From positions 28,184,001 to 28,248,000 of the forward strand of contig NC_080574.1 in NCBI RefSeq assembly GCF_029962835.1: a stretch of 64,000 nucleotides of DNA. Reading direction: 5' to 3'. The notes under the pieces were generated by a model that saw only the letters and a program-made list of their open reading frames with translations, was not told the origin of the DNA and did not search any database. Shown here piece after piece: positions 22,785 through 32,875 of the stretch (positions are counted from its first letter, which is position 1; every line of letters starts with the position of its first letter). Origin of the DNA: Magnolia sinica (taxonomy: Eukaryota; Streptophyta; Magnoliopsida; Magnoliales; Magnoliaceae). The position numbers and the translations under genes were made by a program.

Positions 22785-23440
22785 AGACATACACTCCAAA
22801 CAAAAGCAAGACCGGCTCGTGAATCCCATGCGAGATAATCATCGACCAGACAACGAGCCTCAGTTCGTCCTTTAACCCTCACGTGAACGTCCCTTGTCCT
22901 CACCTCTGCCTAAAAAGCTCTTATTTCTCCTCCACTACACCAAACCTAAAACATCCTCTCACCATCACCTTTTCTTTGGCTTTCTCTAATGACCAAATTG
23001 CCCCTGCACACATGGGAGTTCTTTGATACGCTGGCAGAGTATGTCGCTTGATTGATATACAATCCGGTAGTCAGCGTAATTTTTATTTAAAGATACATTT
23101 AAATTGGGATACATAATTTAGACATTTTTATTTAAAATTATTTGTATGCCAAGCACATAATTCTTAAGTATTTCTAAGCGCCTGTGTATCATTCATCACA
23201 CTCTACGGGAGTATCAATCTTTCTAGTCCACTTCATTTGGTCGTTTCCAAAATGATCCAAACACCCTTTTTAGTAAATCAAGAAAGGGAGTGGCTTGTGA
23301 CAGGCACTGACCAGAAACCTGTCCTTTGCTGATACTTTGGAGTGTGATGGATGATCCCCATTTACTCAGAAATTTCACACGTGGCCGACGTGTAACTTAA
23401 ATTGAACCGTTCTAGACAGTGGGTCCCCCCTTTAGGTGAT
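22486..23440. other. intergenic region upstream of the peroxidase, with a CT microsatellite
   Basis: No gene is visible. A CT run of about 33 bp lies at 22750-22782. Several short GTGGGCCCCACC-type words occur towards the right end. This interval would contain the peroxidase promoter. Confidence 0.55.
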
Positions 23441-23448
23441 TTATAAAG
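23441..23448 (+). promoter_or_regulatory. candidate TATA box of the peroxidase locus
   Basis: TTATAAAG lies 83 bp before the position where the signal-peptide reading frame would begin (23524). That is a plausible distance for a short 5' leader. The evidence is sequence match and position only. Confidence 0.4.
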
Positions 23449-23523
23449 GATGCTGATTTCCTGAGCTGGGAACTAGGTGGGCCCCACCGTGATGTTTGTA
23501 ATAAATCGACCACGTCCAAGCAC

Positions 23524-26500
23524 ATATCCTTCTCTTTCTCCTTCTTTTTCTTCTTCTCGCTCGTTGTAGGAGTTTCGTCTTCAAAATCCTCTAATCTAAG
23601 CTATGACTTCTACAAGACGAGCTGCCCCAGCGTCGGGAGAATCATCCACAACGTTGTCTCTCAGAAGCATCTAGAAGCTCCCACTACCGCTGCCGGTGCT
23701 CTCCGCCTCTTCTTCCATGACTGCTTCGTCGAGGTTTGCTTCCTTTCTCATATTTACGGATTTGCCACTCTGTCTACTTACTTTTTCTTCTTTGTGTTGG
23801 AGCCATGGTTATAGATATCCACTACCGGTTTGCACGTGAGTGATTGGCCTCTTTTATCTCCACCGTCCATCAGATTGGCTCTATTGGATGACACCAAGAT
23901 CCTAACCATCCCAACCGCGTCTTTCAAATGGGTCGGCAAACAAGCATTGCTTTCCATATATTGAGTATTTAGCGCCTGTTTGGGAGCGTGGATTTGAAAC
24001 TCCCCCTGGATATGAAATCCTCTTTTTGTGTTTGGCAACGTAGATTAAGAATTAATTTTAATCCAAAAGTAGCTATTCATAGTCTATTAACTGCAGGGGT
24101 TTACTAAATCAACTTTAATATCGCTAATTACTGAACTTTTATAATTTTTGACACAATCATTGTAATAAGCCGGTTGAAATATATACTTTGAGAAAAAACA
24201 ATGAAATTCCAAGCCTCGATGCTGGTCACTGTATTAAAGTAATTATAGTGATGCAATTGATAATTTAATTATTTTAGTGTATCATTTGCGGGTCATGTGT
24301 CTAGTAGATTAATAGTCAGTGATGCACATGTTACACATGCGACTATGGAAATAATTTTAGATGTATTCAAAGTTTTCGCTTTGGATATCAAACCCTTGAT
24401 TGATTGACCCCTTAACTTTATGGTGCCAAACAACCCACGGATTTGAAATCCCCTCAAATCCCCCCAAATCCATGGTGCCAAAAGACCCCTTAGGATTGTC
24501 TGATGGCCGTCAACAACGTGCGTGGCCCACACATTGTTAGTGTGGATCATCGGAACATTAGCCACGTGTATGGTTGTCATGGGAGCTGAAACCATCTGGG
24601 TCTTTTCCTATAGATTCCTCAGGGGGACCCATTTGATACTCTGGCGTCGCATGATACTTGATACTCTGCTCTCTTGGAAGTTATACATGTGGACTAAATT
24701 GCTGAACCCACAGTCTCTAGATCACATTGCCAATGTCAGATTGGTTGAAAAGTCCTCACATCTAATTCGTGGACACTTGTTTGTTGGATCAGAACCGTTG
24801 GATATTTTTCAGTTTTACCGAGGGTCCACCAACCTAGTATACATCTAATGAAAAAAAAAAGAAGAAGAAGCCTAATTCTTAGTTCATGATACATCTAAAG
24901 TGAGGTCCATAATTTGGACGGTTCGATTTGAATTCGCGATTTGTAATTTCCTGCCTGGCATCCATCATAACTTGGGCCACCCTCAAGCTTGGGTTTTACT
25001 TTGCAGTCTGGGCTTGGATAGACCTTGGTCGAGCCTGAATCTGGCCCGTTTACGGCCCTTAACACTATGCAAACTGAACGGTTAGGATTGTCCCACCGAA
25101 CAGATTTTAGATATAGTCCACCCACGATGGGCCCCACAGACTAATTTTAGAAACGGTCCACCCACGGTCTGCCACTAGAAAGTTAAGATGAGAAGTATCC
25201 CAACCGTCTACATCTAGCTGACAAAAGGCCCAAGATGTACGTCTAGGATCTTTTACATCCGAGAGACCTCTGGGACATGGTCCATCCATGGTGAACCCCA
25301 CACATTCCATGTGGAAGTTTCTATGGTCTGTGTCCCCTCCCCAATGTCCCCGTTGTTCACTTTGGTGTGGTCCACCTGAGTTATGGTTCAATCTGGGTTT
25401 TGGGTATCTTGGCCGAATATGGGGCAGAGCATGATCATCTAATGAATATTCACACATCACTGTGGGCTCCACACAGCTCGAACGCACGTATATCATCATT
25501 AATAAAAGAAACACAACAACGGCCGTCATTCAACAAAAAAATATGCAAAGCATATCTATGCTGGGCCCATAAATAGTACGGACAAGCCATCAACCCACGG
25601 CCCTCACTTCAGCTTCATGTTCGCGGACGCGGTTTGGCTGGTGACACCAACATCAGCCAGCTAGCCGGTGTCAAAGCTCTGTGGCCCTCACCATAATGTA
25701 TGTGTCTTATCCATGCCGTTCGTTCATTTTGAAAGATCATTTTATTGCGTTAGCCAAAAATTAGGCAGATCCAACGCTCAGGTGGACCACAGCACAAGAA
25801 ACAGTGGTATTGAACTCTTACCTTTGAAAACTTCTTGGGTGCCACAGAAGTTTGGATCAAGCTCGTATTTGTGTTTTCCCTTCATCCAGGGTTATGTGAC
25901 CGTATGAACAGGTTGGATGGAAACTAAACATTGCGGTGGGTTCCAATAAATTTTCAATGGTAGGCATTCAATCCCCACTTTGTCCCGCTGTGTGGTTCAC
26001 TTGAGCTTAGGATCTGCCTCATTTTTTGGCTGATGCCTAAAAAGAGCTGGCAAAATTTTTGGACGGCGTGGATAAAACGCATACATCATGGTGGGGTCCA
26101 AATAACTTCGACACCAGCCAGCTAGCTGGTGTTGGGGTCACCGGCCAAACCGCGTCCCATATTCGCCACCCTATCTCTGATGGGTTAGGTTTTTGCTTGG
26201 AAGGGCTGCGATGCATCGGTGCTGATCGCGTCGAGCGGCACAAGGAAGGCGGAGAGAGATGAGGAGATAAACCAGTCGTTGCCAGGGGACGGTTTTGATG
26301 TGTTTTTCAGAGCCAAAAGGGCATTGGAATTGCAGTGCCCAAACGTCGTCTCATGCGCTGATGTTATGGCCATTGCCACCAGATATCTCGTCACCTTGGT
26401 TCGTACTCTCTCCTCTTATTATATTCCCTACATGCCCATCTCATCACAAATGGATGGCTCAAAAGAGTTGGCCAGGCAGAGGTCCACCTACTCGACAGCT

Positions 26501-27898
26501 TGGATCTCCCACACGCGTCGCAGCTGCACCTCTGGAAGTCTTGTTGCACACGTGTCAGAGGTTCGGGTCATCATCAAACATTCCACTGAGCAGGCAGGTG
26601 AAGAAAATGTCCAAATGTGGTCCAAGATTCAATGCAGGCCTATCCTGAATTTTGGTACACGGCATGTCCACACATTGCGCATTACTTGATGAATGTCCTG
26701 AATTTCTAACACGTGTACCATCCATCCGGCATGGGAAATTCGCACATGCATGGGACATCCAATTCCTGGATCAGATGGACCACCCTATAGATGCTGGCCC
26801 AAAAATTGGACTGACTTCATATTTCATGGTATAGAATAAGCTTATTCTACAAGTGCTGCTCCTGGGACCATCCGGTGGTGCTTATGGCATGGACCACGAC
26901 TAGAGTTGGGCGCCTAAAAAAATCTGTTAAATGCAACCATCATGTGCACCATAATGTGATGGGTTCTTGGACGAATCCTGTCCAATCGAGACCAGGTAAT
27001 ATGGCATTGCCAAAAAACTAATAGGGTGAAATTTACATTTTTTGCGGAGAAACACTAATATAAATTCACATTAATCTGTTGTTTTCTATAGTGTGGCCCA
27101 CCTTATGATTGTATGGGCCTGATTATTGGGTTATCCTCTCATCATAGTGGGGGCTCATGCAATGCACGGGTTGGAGGCCATATACACAGCCTCTCTGGTG
27201 GGCCCCACACACATCACTTGTATAATCAATAGGTTGAAATACTCATGAAACCGTTTTTTTAAAAAATCCCGAACGAATTATTTGAATGGTGATGCAAAGC
27301 CAATCTTCTACATCCGTTGATCAGGTAGGTGGGCCCAGATGGGAGGTGTACAAAGGAAGGAGAGATGGTGTTGTGTCTAAGGCCTCCAGGGTGCCTGGCA
27401 ACCTCCCTGTGGTGAACCAAACCATCACCCAACTCATTAATCTCTTCAAATTCAAGGGCCTCACAGTCCAGGACATGGTGGCCCTATCCGGGGCCCACAC
27501 CATAGGCTTCGCACACTGCAAGGAATTCATGCCCAGGGTCTACGACTACAACAAGACCTTCGACATAGAGTACCCCACCATGGACAAGGGCTACGCCCAG
27601 AGCCTTAGGAGCCCATGCCCGAAGAAGGTCCTTTATCCCAACATCGTGGCCTTCAACGACGTCTCCACCCCAACCCTCTTCGACAATGCCTACTATAAGA
27701 ACCTCCGGAGAGGACTCGGACTACTCGTGACTGATCAGCAGCTCTACGCAGATCCCAGGATATGTCGATTCCATGGCCAGGGACCAACGGCTCTTCTTCG
27801 ACAACTTTGTCACGGCCATGACTAAGCTGGGGAATGTAGGGGTGAAGATAGGGAGTGATGGTGAGGTTCGGCGTAATTGCGGCTACTTCAACCGTTGA
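23524..27898 (+). pseudogene. class III (secretory) peroxidase, three exons, start lost and frameshifted
   Basis: Exons are about 23524-23733, 26204-26398 and 27325-27898, with GT...AG introns. The product would be a heme peroxidase of about 325 residues, exported to wall or vacuole, using H2O2 to oxidise phenolics. Exon 1 gives a hydrophobic Phe-rich leader, then LSYDFYKTSCPS and RLFFHDCFVE (distal Arg and His). Exon 2 starts GCDASVLI and includes INQSLPGDGFDVF and CPNVVSCADV. Exon 3 starts VGGPRWEVYKGRRD and has GAHTIGFAHC (proximal His) and FDNAYYKNL. All eight family cysteines can be found, but the last (RNCGYF) lies in another frame: near 27750-27762 the frame shifts, so the main frame ends early at 27825 while the true tail reaches TGA at 27896-27898. 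No in-frame ATG exists; ATA at 23524-23526 stands where Met is expected. Probably a pseudogene, though assembly error is possible. Confidence 0.88.
25625..26157. mobile_element. Mutator-type hairpin MITE in peroxidase intron 1
   Basis: A 533-bp element whose two halves are inverted copies of each other. The termini are GGACGCGGTTTGGC and its reverse complement, followed by GGTGAC, CAGCCAGCTAGC and the CCACCATGATGTATG core. The flanks CATGTTCGC (25616-25624) and CATATTCGC (26158-26166) agree at 8 of 9 positions. A 9-bp TSD is characteristic of Mutator-like transposons. It has no transposase. Its right end lies 46 bp before exon 2, close to the branch point and acceptor zone. Confidence 0.88.
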
Positions 27899-28059
27899 TT
27901 TACAGTATATCTAACGTGGGCCCGAGGGCACCTGAATGGGCTGGTGGACATTCTATATCAACGGTGTAAATTGTTCGGATTGAATTGAGTCGTGGTTTTG
28001 TCGGATCATCTCATGGATGTAGATTACATGGGCCTGGGCTTTAAGACAATGCCCAGGCT
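27899..28059 (+). other. peroxidase 3' flank
   Basis: Immediately after the TGA the DNA becomes ordinary intergenic sequence. I found no clear AATAAA. It ends at the first hairpin element. Confidence 0.4.
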
Positions 28060-28068
28060 GGCTATTTG

Positions 28069-28674
28069 GGAACCGGATTGGCTGGTGTACCACACACTAG
28101 CAATATAAGTGCTGTAGATACGTGTCGATGCGAAGACGAGCACTGACGCTCCTCGAGCTCCGAGTTGTGCGAACGGTTCAAAGGAGATCAAAGTTACATG
28201 GACCTACGGTGATGTATTTATTACATGTACACCTTTCATCTAGTTTTAGAGATCATTTTATAGCATTATTTAAAAAATGAATTATACCCAAAGATCATCT
28301 AGACCACACCACTAATAGCACAGAGATAATGATTTTCACCGTTAAGAAATAACGTTTATTTTCCATCCAATATGTTCATAAGGTCATAAAGACCTTAATG
28401 AAGGGGAGATTTTTTTTTTTAATATTGATCCAAAACTTCTTTAAACCCAAAAAGAATTTCAATGGTAGACGTTCACTCCCCCACTTCTTTTTGCAGTGTG
28501 GTCCACTTGATAATTAGATCTATCTTATTTTCCATCTCAAGCCTTAGGAAGAGCTCACCAAATGAATGAACGGTTTGGATATAATACATACCTCGTGATC
28601 AGACCTATAAAACTTACTGACGTCTATACGGCAGCTATATCGGTGGTGTGAGGTACACCGCCCAATCCGCTTCC
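28069..28674. mobile_element. Mutator-type hairpin MITE (606 bp)
   Basis: Termini are GGAACCGGATTGGCTGGTG and the reverse complement of GGAAGCGGATTGGGCGGTG. It is flanked by a perfect 9-bp TSD, GGCTATTTG, at 28060-28068 and 28675-28683. The interior is a long imperfect inverted repeat with the ATGATGTAT/ATCCA-CCGTCCA family core. The left arm carries a distinctive GC-rich block (28132-28190: GAAGACGAGCACTGACGCTC, then CTCGAGCTCCGAGTTGTGC). No coding capacity. Confidence 0.9.
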
Positions 28675-28694
28675 GGCTATTTGGTATCCGTTCA

Positions 28695-29676
28695 GGGACG
28701 CGGATTAGATACTGACAGGTTGAGTTGCGAGACTCACTACTGAAAGTGACGTCACCAAATTCTTTGGGGCCCACCATGATGTATGTATTGTATCCATACC
28801 GTCCATCCATTTGGAGATATGATTTTATAGATACAAAGCTTGAGTAGGCCCCACCACTGAAAAAAGTGGAGAGAGTTAGGCCCACCATTAAAAATTTCTA
28901 ATGGCCACAAAGGTTTTCCATCAAGCTGAAATTTGCTTTTTCCCTTCTTTCATGTCTTTTTTAACTTATAAACAAGTTGTATCTTAGATAAACATCATAG
29001 TTGACCTTAGGAAGGTTTCAACTGTGGGCATCCCTTTCCCTACTGTTTTCTATGATGAGGTCCACTACAGATTTCGATCCGTCTCATTCTTTGTCTCATA
29101 ACTTAAAATGATCTCTCCAAATGGATGAACATTGTAGATAAAACACATACATCGTTAGGGAGCCATACATAGCTGAGTAAGACTAAGCGTATGAGCAAAC
29201 TCTATGGGTCCACCATGGTTTATATATTTTATCCACTCTGTCCATACAATTTAACTGATGATTTAAAGGCTCTAGGCCAAAACCAAAGTATATCGAAATC
29301 TACGGGAACAGTGTGAATTGAAATTCTACCGTTGAAATTTTCTAGGAGACCACATAAGTTTTGGATCACTGTTAGTTTTTTTTTTTTTTTTTTCCTTCAT
29401 CCATGTCTGTGTGGTCTTATGAACGGGTTAGATGACAAATAAACATCACTGTGGACCCTACCAAGGTTTCAACAATAGAAGTCATTATTCCCACTGTTTC
29501 CTATGGTGTGGTCCACTTGAGCTTTGTACATGCTTCAATTTTTTGCTCAACCACTAAAATCATCTGGAAAAACGGATGGACGGCGTGGATAACCCACACA
29601 CATTCACAGTAGGCCCAACTGTGATTACAAATTACGATAAAAGCCTACTGAGTAACTCAGTACGCAATCCGATTTC
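28695..29676. mobile_element. double-hairpin Mutator-type MITE (982 bp)
   Basis: The left end GGGACGCGGATTAG and right end CGCAATCCGATTTC are inverted copies. It is flanked by a perfect 9-bp TSD, ATCCGTTCA, at 28686-28694 and 29677-29685. The interior holds two consecutive foldback units (about 28765-29180 and 29205-29610), each with outward-facing ATGATGTATGT-type arms and internal AAGTTTTGGATCA/CCTTCATCC blocks. This looks like a composite of two single hairpins sharing one pair of termini. Its left TSD begins only 2 bp after the preceding element's right TSD. Confidence 0.88.
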
Positions 29677-29685
29677 ATCCGTTCA

Positions 29686-30759
29686 AGGCACTTCACCCCG
29701 ACGAAAGTGGCGCGGTCTGAGAGAGGCCCCCGCAAGAGAACGAATTGAGTTATCTTTGCTTGATTGGTAAAACGATGCATATCAGGCCGTTTGGCCGATT
29801 ACCATCAAACCAAACGCAATGCGATCCATCCGTGCAATCATGGCTGCTGACGTTTTCTTTTGCTTCCTCTTTTTTTTTTTTTTTTAAACACGTGGTGTTT
29901 CAGCTGCTTTTAGAAGGAGAAATTTCCAACTGTACGACCCATTTACCTGTCTAAGCACATTTCTTTTTACCTTCCAAGAATATTCCCTGGACGCACGGAT
30001 AGCTTGTCACATTACGAAAATGCCCCTCCTTTTCAAAAAAGCAATTTGTAAAAGCTGGGGTAACCTATCCGTAGTCATAACCAAGGCCACTGAGAAAAGT
30101 AAGTGGCTAGTGAGACCGCAAGTCCGGTCGACCGGATTAAGCTGTTTTATGGATGGGCGGCATGGATATAATCACATACAATACAGTGGGCCCCACAGTC
30201 AGCTCCCACCCACCTTGGTGGATCCCGGATCTCACCTAATCTGCTCCCTTTTCTAGAACACTGCTTAAACAAATCTCTACCTCGAGTTGAAGGGAACCAA
30301 AGGGATGAGGAATCCCAATAGTTCCTTTTGCATGTGTCATTGGATGAGGCTCACCCACATGTGTTGATCATTATTAATTATATTTTTAATGTCATGAATC
30401 CCACCACACTGCTCAAATAACAAGTGTCCATTGATTCTATTTTTTGCAAAAAAACAAAAAATATTTAGAATTTAAGAGCAGATAAGCATTTTCATTAACC
30501 ATTGGTAATTCATCTTGTTGTGATGATAATGACCATGGGTTTAGCGACAAGTTCTCCAGCAAATGATTGAATTGTGTTTGAATTTACAGGTGAATTCAAT
30601 TGAGAACAATCATTTTAACTAAGAGGGAATGACAGGAAGTGGCCATCAAATTGCAAATTTGCTAATCCAACTTGAAAATAACACAAGGGCTCATTTGACG
30701 TACGTAGTAGAATTTAAACATTGGAATTTAGTAGGTTTTGCAACATGAAAAATTAAGCG
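29686..30759. other. intergenic, no gene recognised
   Basis: Small open frames (29576-29770, 29745-29954, 30020-30256) have no recognisable domains, and the first starts inside the MITE. A T-run occurs near 29871-29885. A GGGCCCCAC word at 30187 is part of another degenerate hairpin-family fragment. Confidence 0.5.
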
Positions 30760-32575
30760 GAATTTGTTTCACTTCACAGTCAATTCAATTCATTTTACGA
30801 TCAATTCCCTTCACTTCACGGTTAATTTCGTGCATTTCACCGTCGATCCCTTCATTTCACAGTCAATTCCATGCATTTCAAGGTCAATTTCGGTGATTCC
30901 CCTTCACTTCACGGTCAATTCAATTCATTTCACGGTCAATTCCCTTCACTTTATGGTCAATTTCGTGCAGTTCACGGTCAATTCTCTTCATTTCACAGTC
31001 AATTCCATGCATTTCACGGTCAATTCCGACGATTCCCCTTCACTTCATGGTCAATTCAATTCTTTTCACGGTCAATTCCCTTCACTTCACGGTCAATTCC
31101 GTGCTTTTCACGGTCAATTCCATACATTTCACGGTCAATTCTAGCGATTCCCCTTCACTTCACGGTCAATTCAATTCATTTCACGGTCAATTCCCTTCAC
31201 TTCACGGTCAATTCCGTGCATTTCACGGTCAACTCCCTTCATTTCACGGTTAATTCCATGCATTTCACAGTCAATTCCGACAATTCTCCTTCACTTCACG
31301 ATCAATTCAATTCATTTCGTGGTCAATTCCCATCACTTCACGGTCAATTCCTTTCATTTCACGTGAAATGCATGGAATTGACCGTGAAGTGAAGGAAATT
31401 GATAGTGAAATGCATAGAATTGACCGTGAAGTGAAGGGAATTGACTGTGAAATGCATGGAATTGACCGTGAAGTGAAGGGGAATCGTCGAAAATGAACAT
31501 AAAATGCATGGAATTGACCGTGAAGTGAAGGGAAATCGTCGAAAATGACCGTGAAATGCATGAAATTGATCATGAAGTAAAGGGGAATCACCGAAAATGA
31601 CCATGAAATGCATGGAATTGACCATGAAGTGAAGGGAATTGACCGTGAAATGCATTGAATTGACTGTGAAATGAAGGGAATTGACCGTAAAATGAAGGGG
31701 ATTGACTATAAAATGAATTAAATATACCGTGAAGTGAAGGGAATTGACTGTGAAATGCATGGAAATGACCGTGAAGTGAATGGGAATCGCCGGGATTGAC
31801 CGTGAAATGCATGTAATTGCCCGTTAAGTGAAGGGAACTGACCGTGAAATGCATTGAATTGACTGTGAAGTAAACAGAATTGACTGCGAAATGCATAGAA
31901 TTGACTTGAAGTGAAGGGAATTGCCGAAATTGACCATGAAATGCATGGAATTGACTATGGAATGGACGAAATTGACTGTGAAGTGAAGGGAATTGACTGT
32001 GAAATGAATTGAATTGATCGTGAAGTGAAGGGAAATCGTCGAAATTGACCGTGAAATGAAGGGAATTGATCGTGAAGTGCACAGAATTGACCGTGAAGTG
32101 AAGGGAATTGACCGTGAAATGAATTGAATTGACCGTGAAGTGAAGGGGAATCGCCAGAATTGACCATGAAATGAAGGGAATTGATCGTGAAATGCACGAA
32201 ATTGATTGTGAAGTGAAGGGAATTGACCGTGAACTGAATTGAATTAACCGTGAAGTCAAGGGGAATCGATGGAATTGACCGTGAAATGCATGGAATTGAC
32301 CGTGAAATGCACGGAATTGATCGTGAAGTGAAGGGAATTAACCGTGAAATGAATTGAATTGACCGTGAAGTGAAGGGGAATCGTCGGAATTGACCGTGAA
32401 ATGCATGGAATTGACCGTGAAATGAAGGGAATTCTATGCATTTCATGGTCAATTCCAGCGATTCCCCTTCACTTGATGATCAACTCAATTCATTTCACGA
32501 TCAATTTAATCCATTTCACGGTCAATCCCCTTCACTTCATGGTCAATTCAATGCACTTCACAGTCATTTTAGAAA
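30760..32575. repeat. 21-bp-unit tandem array with an inverted central block
   Basis: About 1.8 kb of units built on TTCACTTCACGGTCAATTCC with variants (ATGCATTTCACGG, CAATTCATTTCACGG). From 30760 to about 31362 the units read in plus orientation, from about 31363 to 32430 they are reverse complemented, and from about 32431 to 32575 they return to plus. The first switch is a perfect palindrome, CATTTCAC/GTGAAATG at 355-370 past 31000; the second lies at GAATTC near 32430. Every five to seven units a marker (GATTCCCC or its complement GGGGAATC) appears, so there is a higher-order period of roughly 110-140 bp. Because 21 is a multiple of 3, long open frames arise on both strands; these are not taken as genes. 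Confidence 0.93.
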
Positions 32576-32699
32576 TCCATGATTTCGGCTCATGGGTGTT
32601 ATTAGGTGGCTTGTTTATTTAGTGTTATTTGATTACAATAGCCAGCTCAAAGCTCAATAGACCTCAGTTATAAGATTTTTAATCCACAATCACTACGTT

Positions 32700-32875
32700 T
32701 TACAATTTTGGATGGATAGGTCTTTCTTAAACTTGAACATAGAGAAAATTTCAATTCATAATTTCTAATTTCTGCAATTTTAGATGGATGGGTTTTTCTT
32801 AAACTTGAACATATAGCATTTTTCAATCCATAATCTCTAAATTCTGCAATTTCTTGCCTTGATGGGCCCAACAAT
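32700..32875. repeat. 72-bp tandem repeat
   Basis: A unit starting CAATTTTGGATGGATAGG at 32703 recurs at 32775 (CAATTTTAGATGGATGGG), and a degenerate third copy starts at 32847. Each unit contains TTCTTAAACTTGAACATA. The minus-strand frame 32668-32874 shows the duplication as a repeated CSSLRKT-PSKI block and has no known similarity. The surrounding 32576-33228 is AT-rich with no recognised gene. Confidence 0.75.

Noticed and set aside
26219..26689. 156-codon plus-strand frame and the overlapping 26295-26648 frame
   Set aside because: The first overlaps peroxidase exon 2 in a different frame and runs into intron 2; the exon's own frame matches the peroxidase family. The second is a shadow over the same interval.
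30760..32575. CRISPR-like or regularly spaced repeat system
   Set aside because: Units are contiguous without unique spacers, and the context is a plant chromosome; it is a tandem array.
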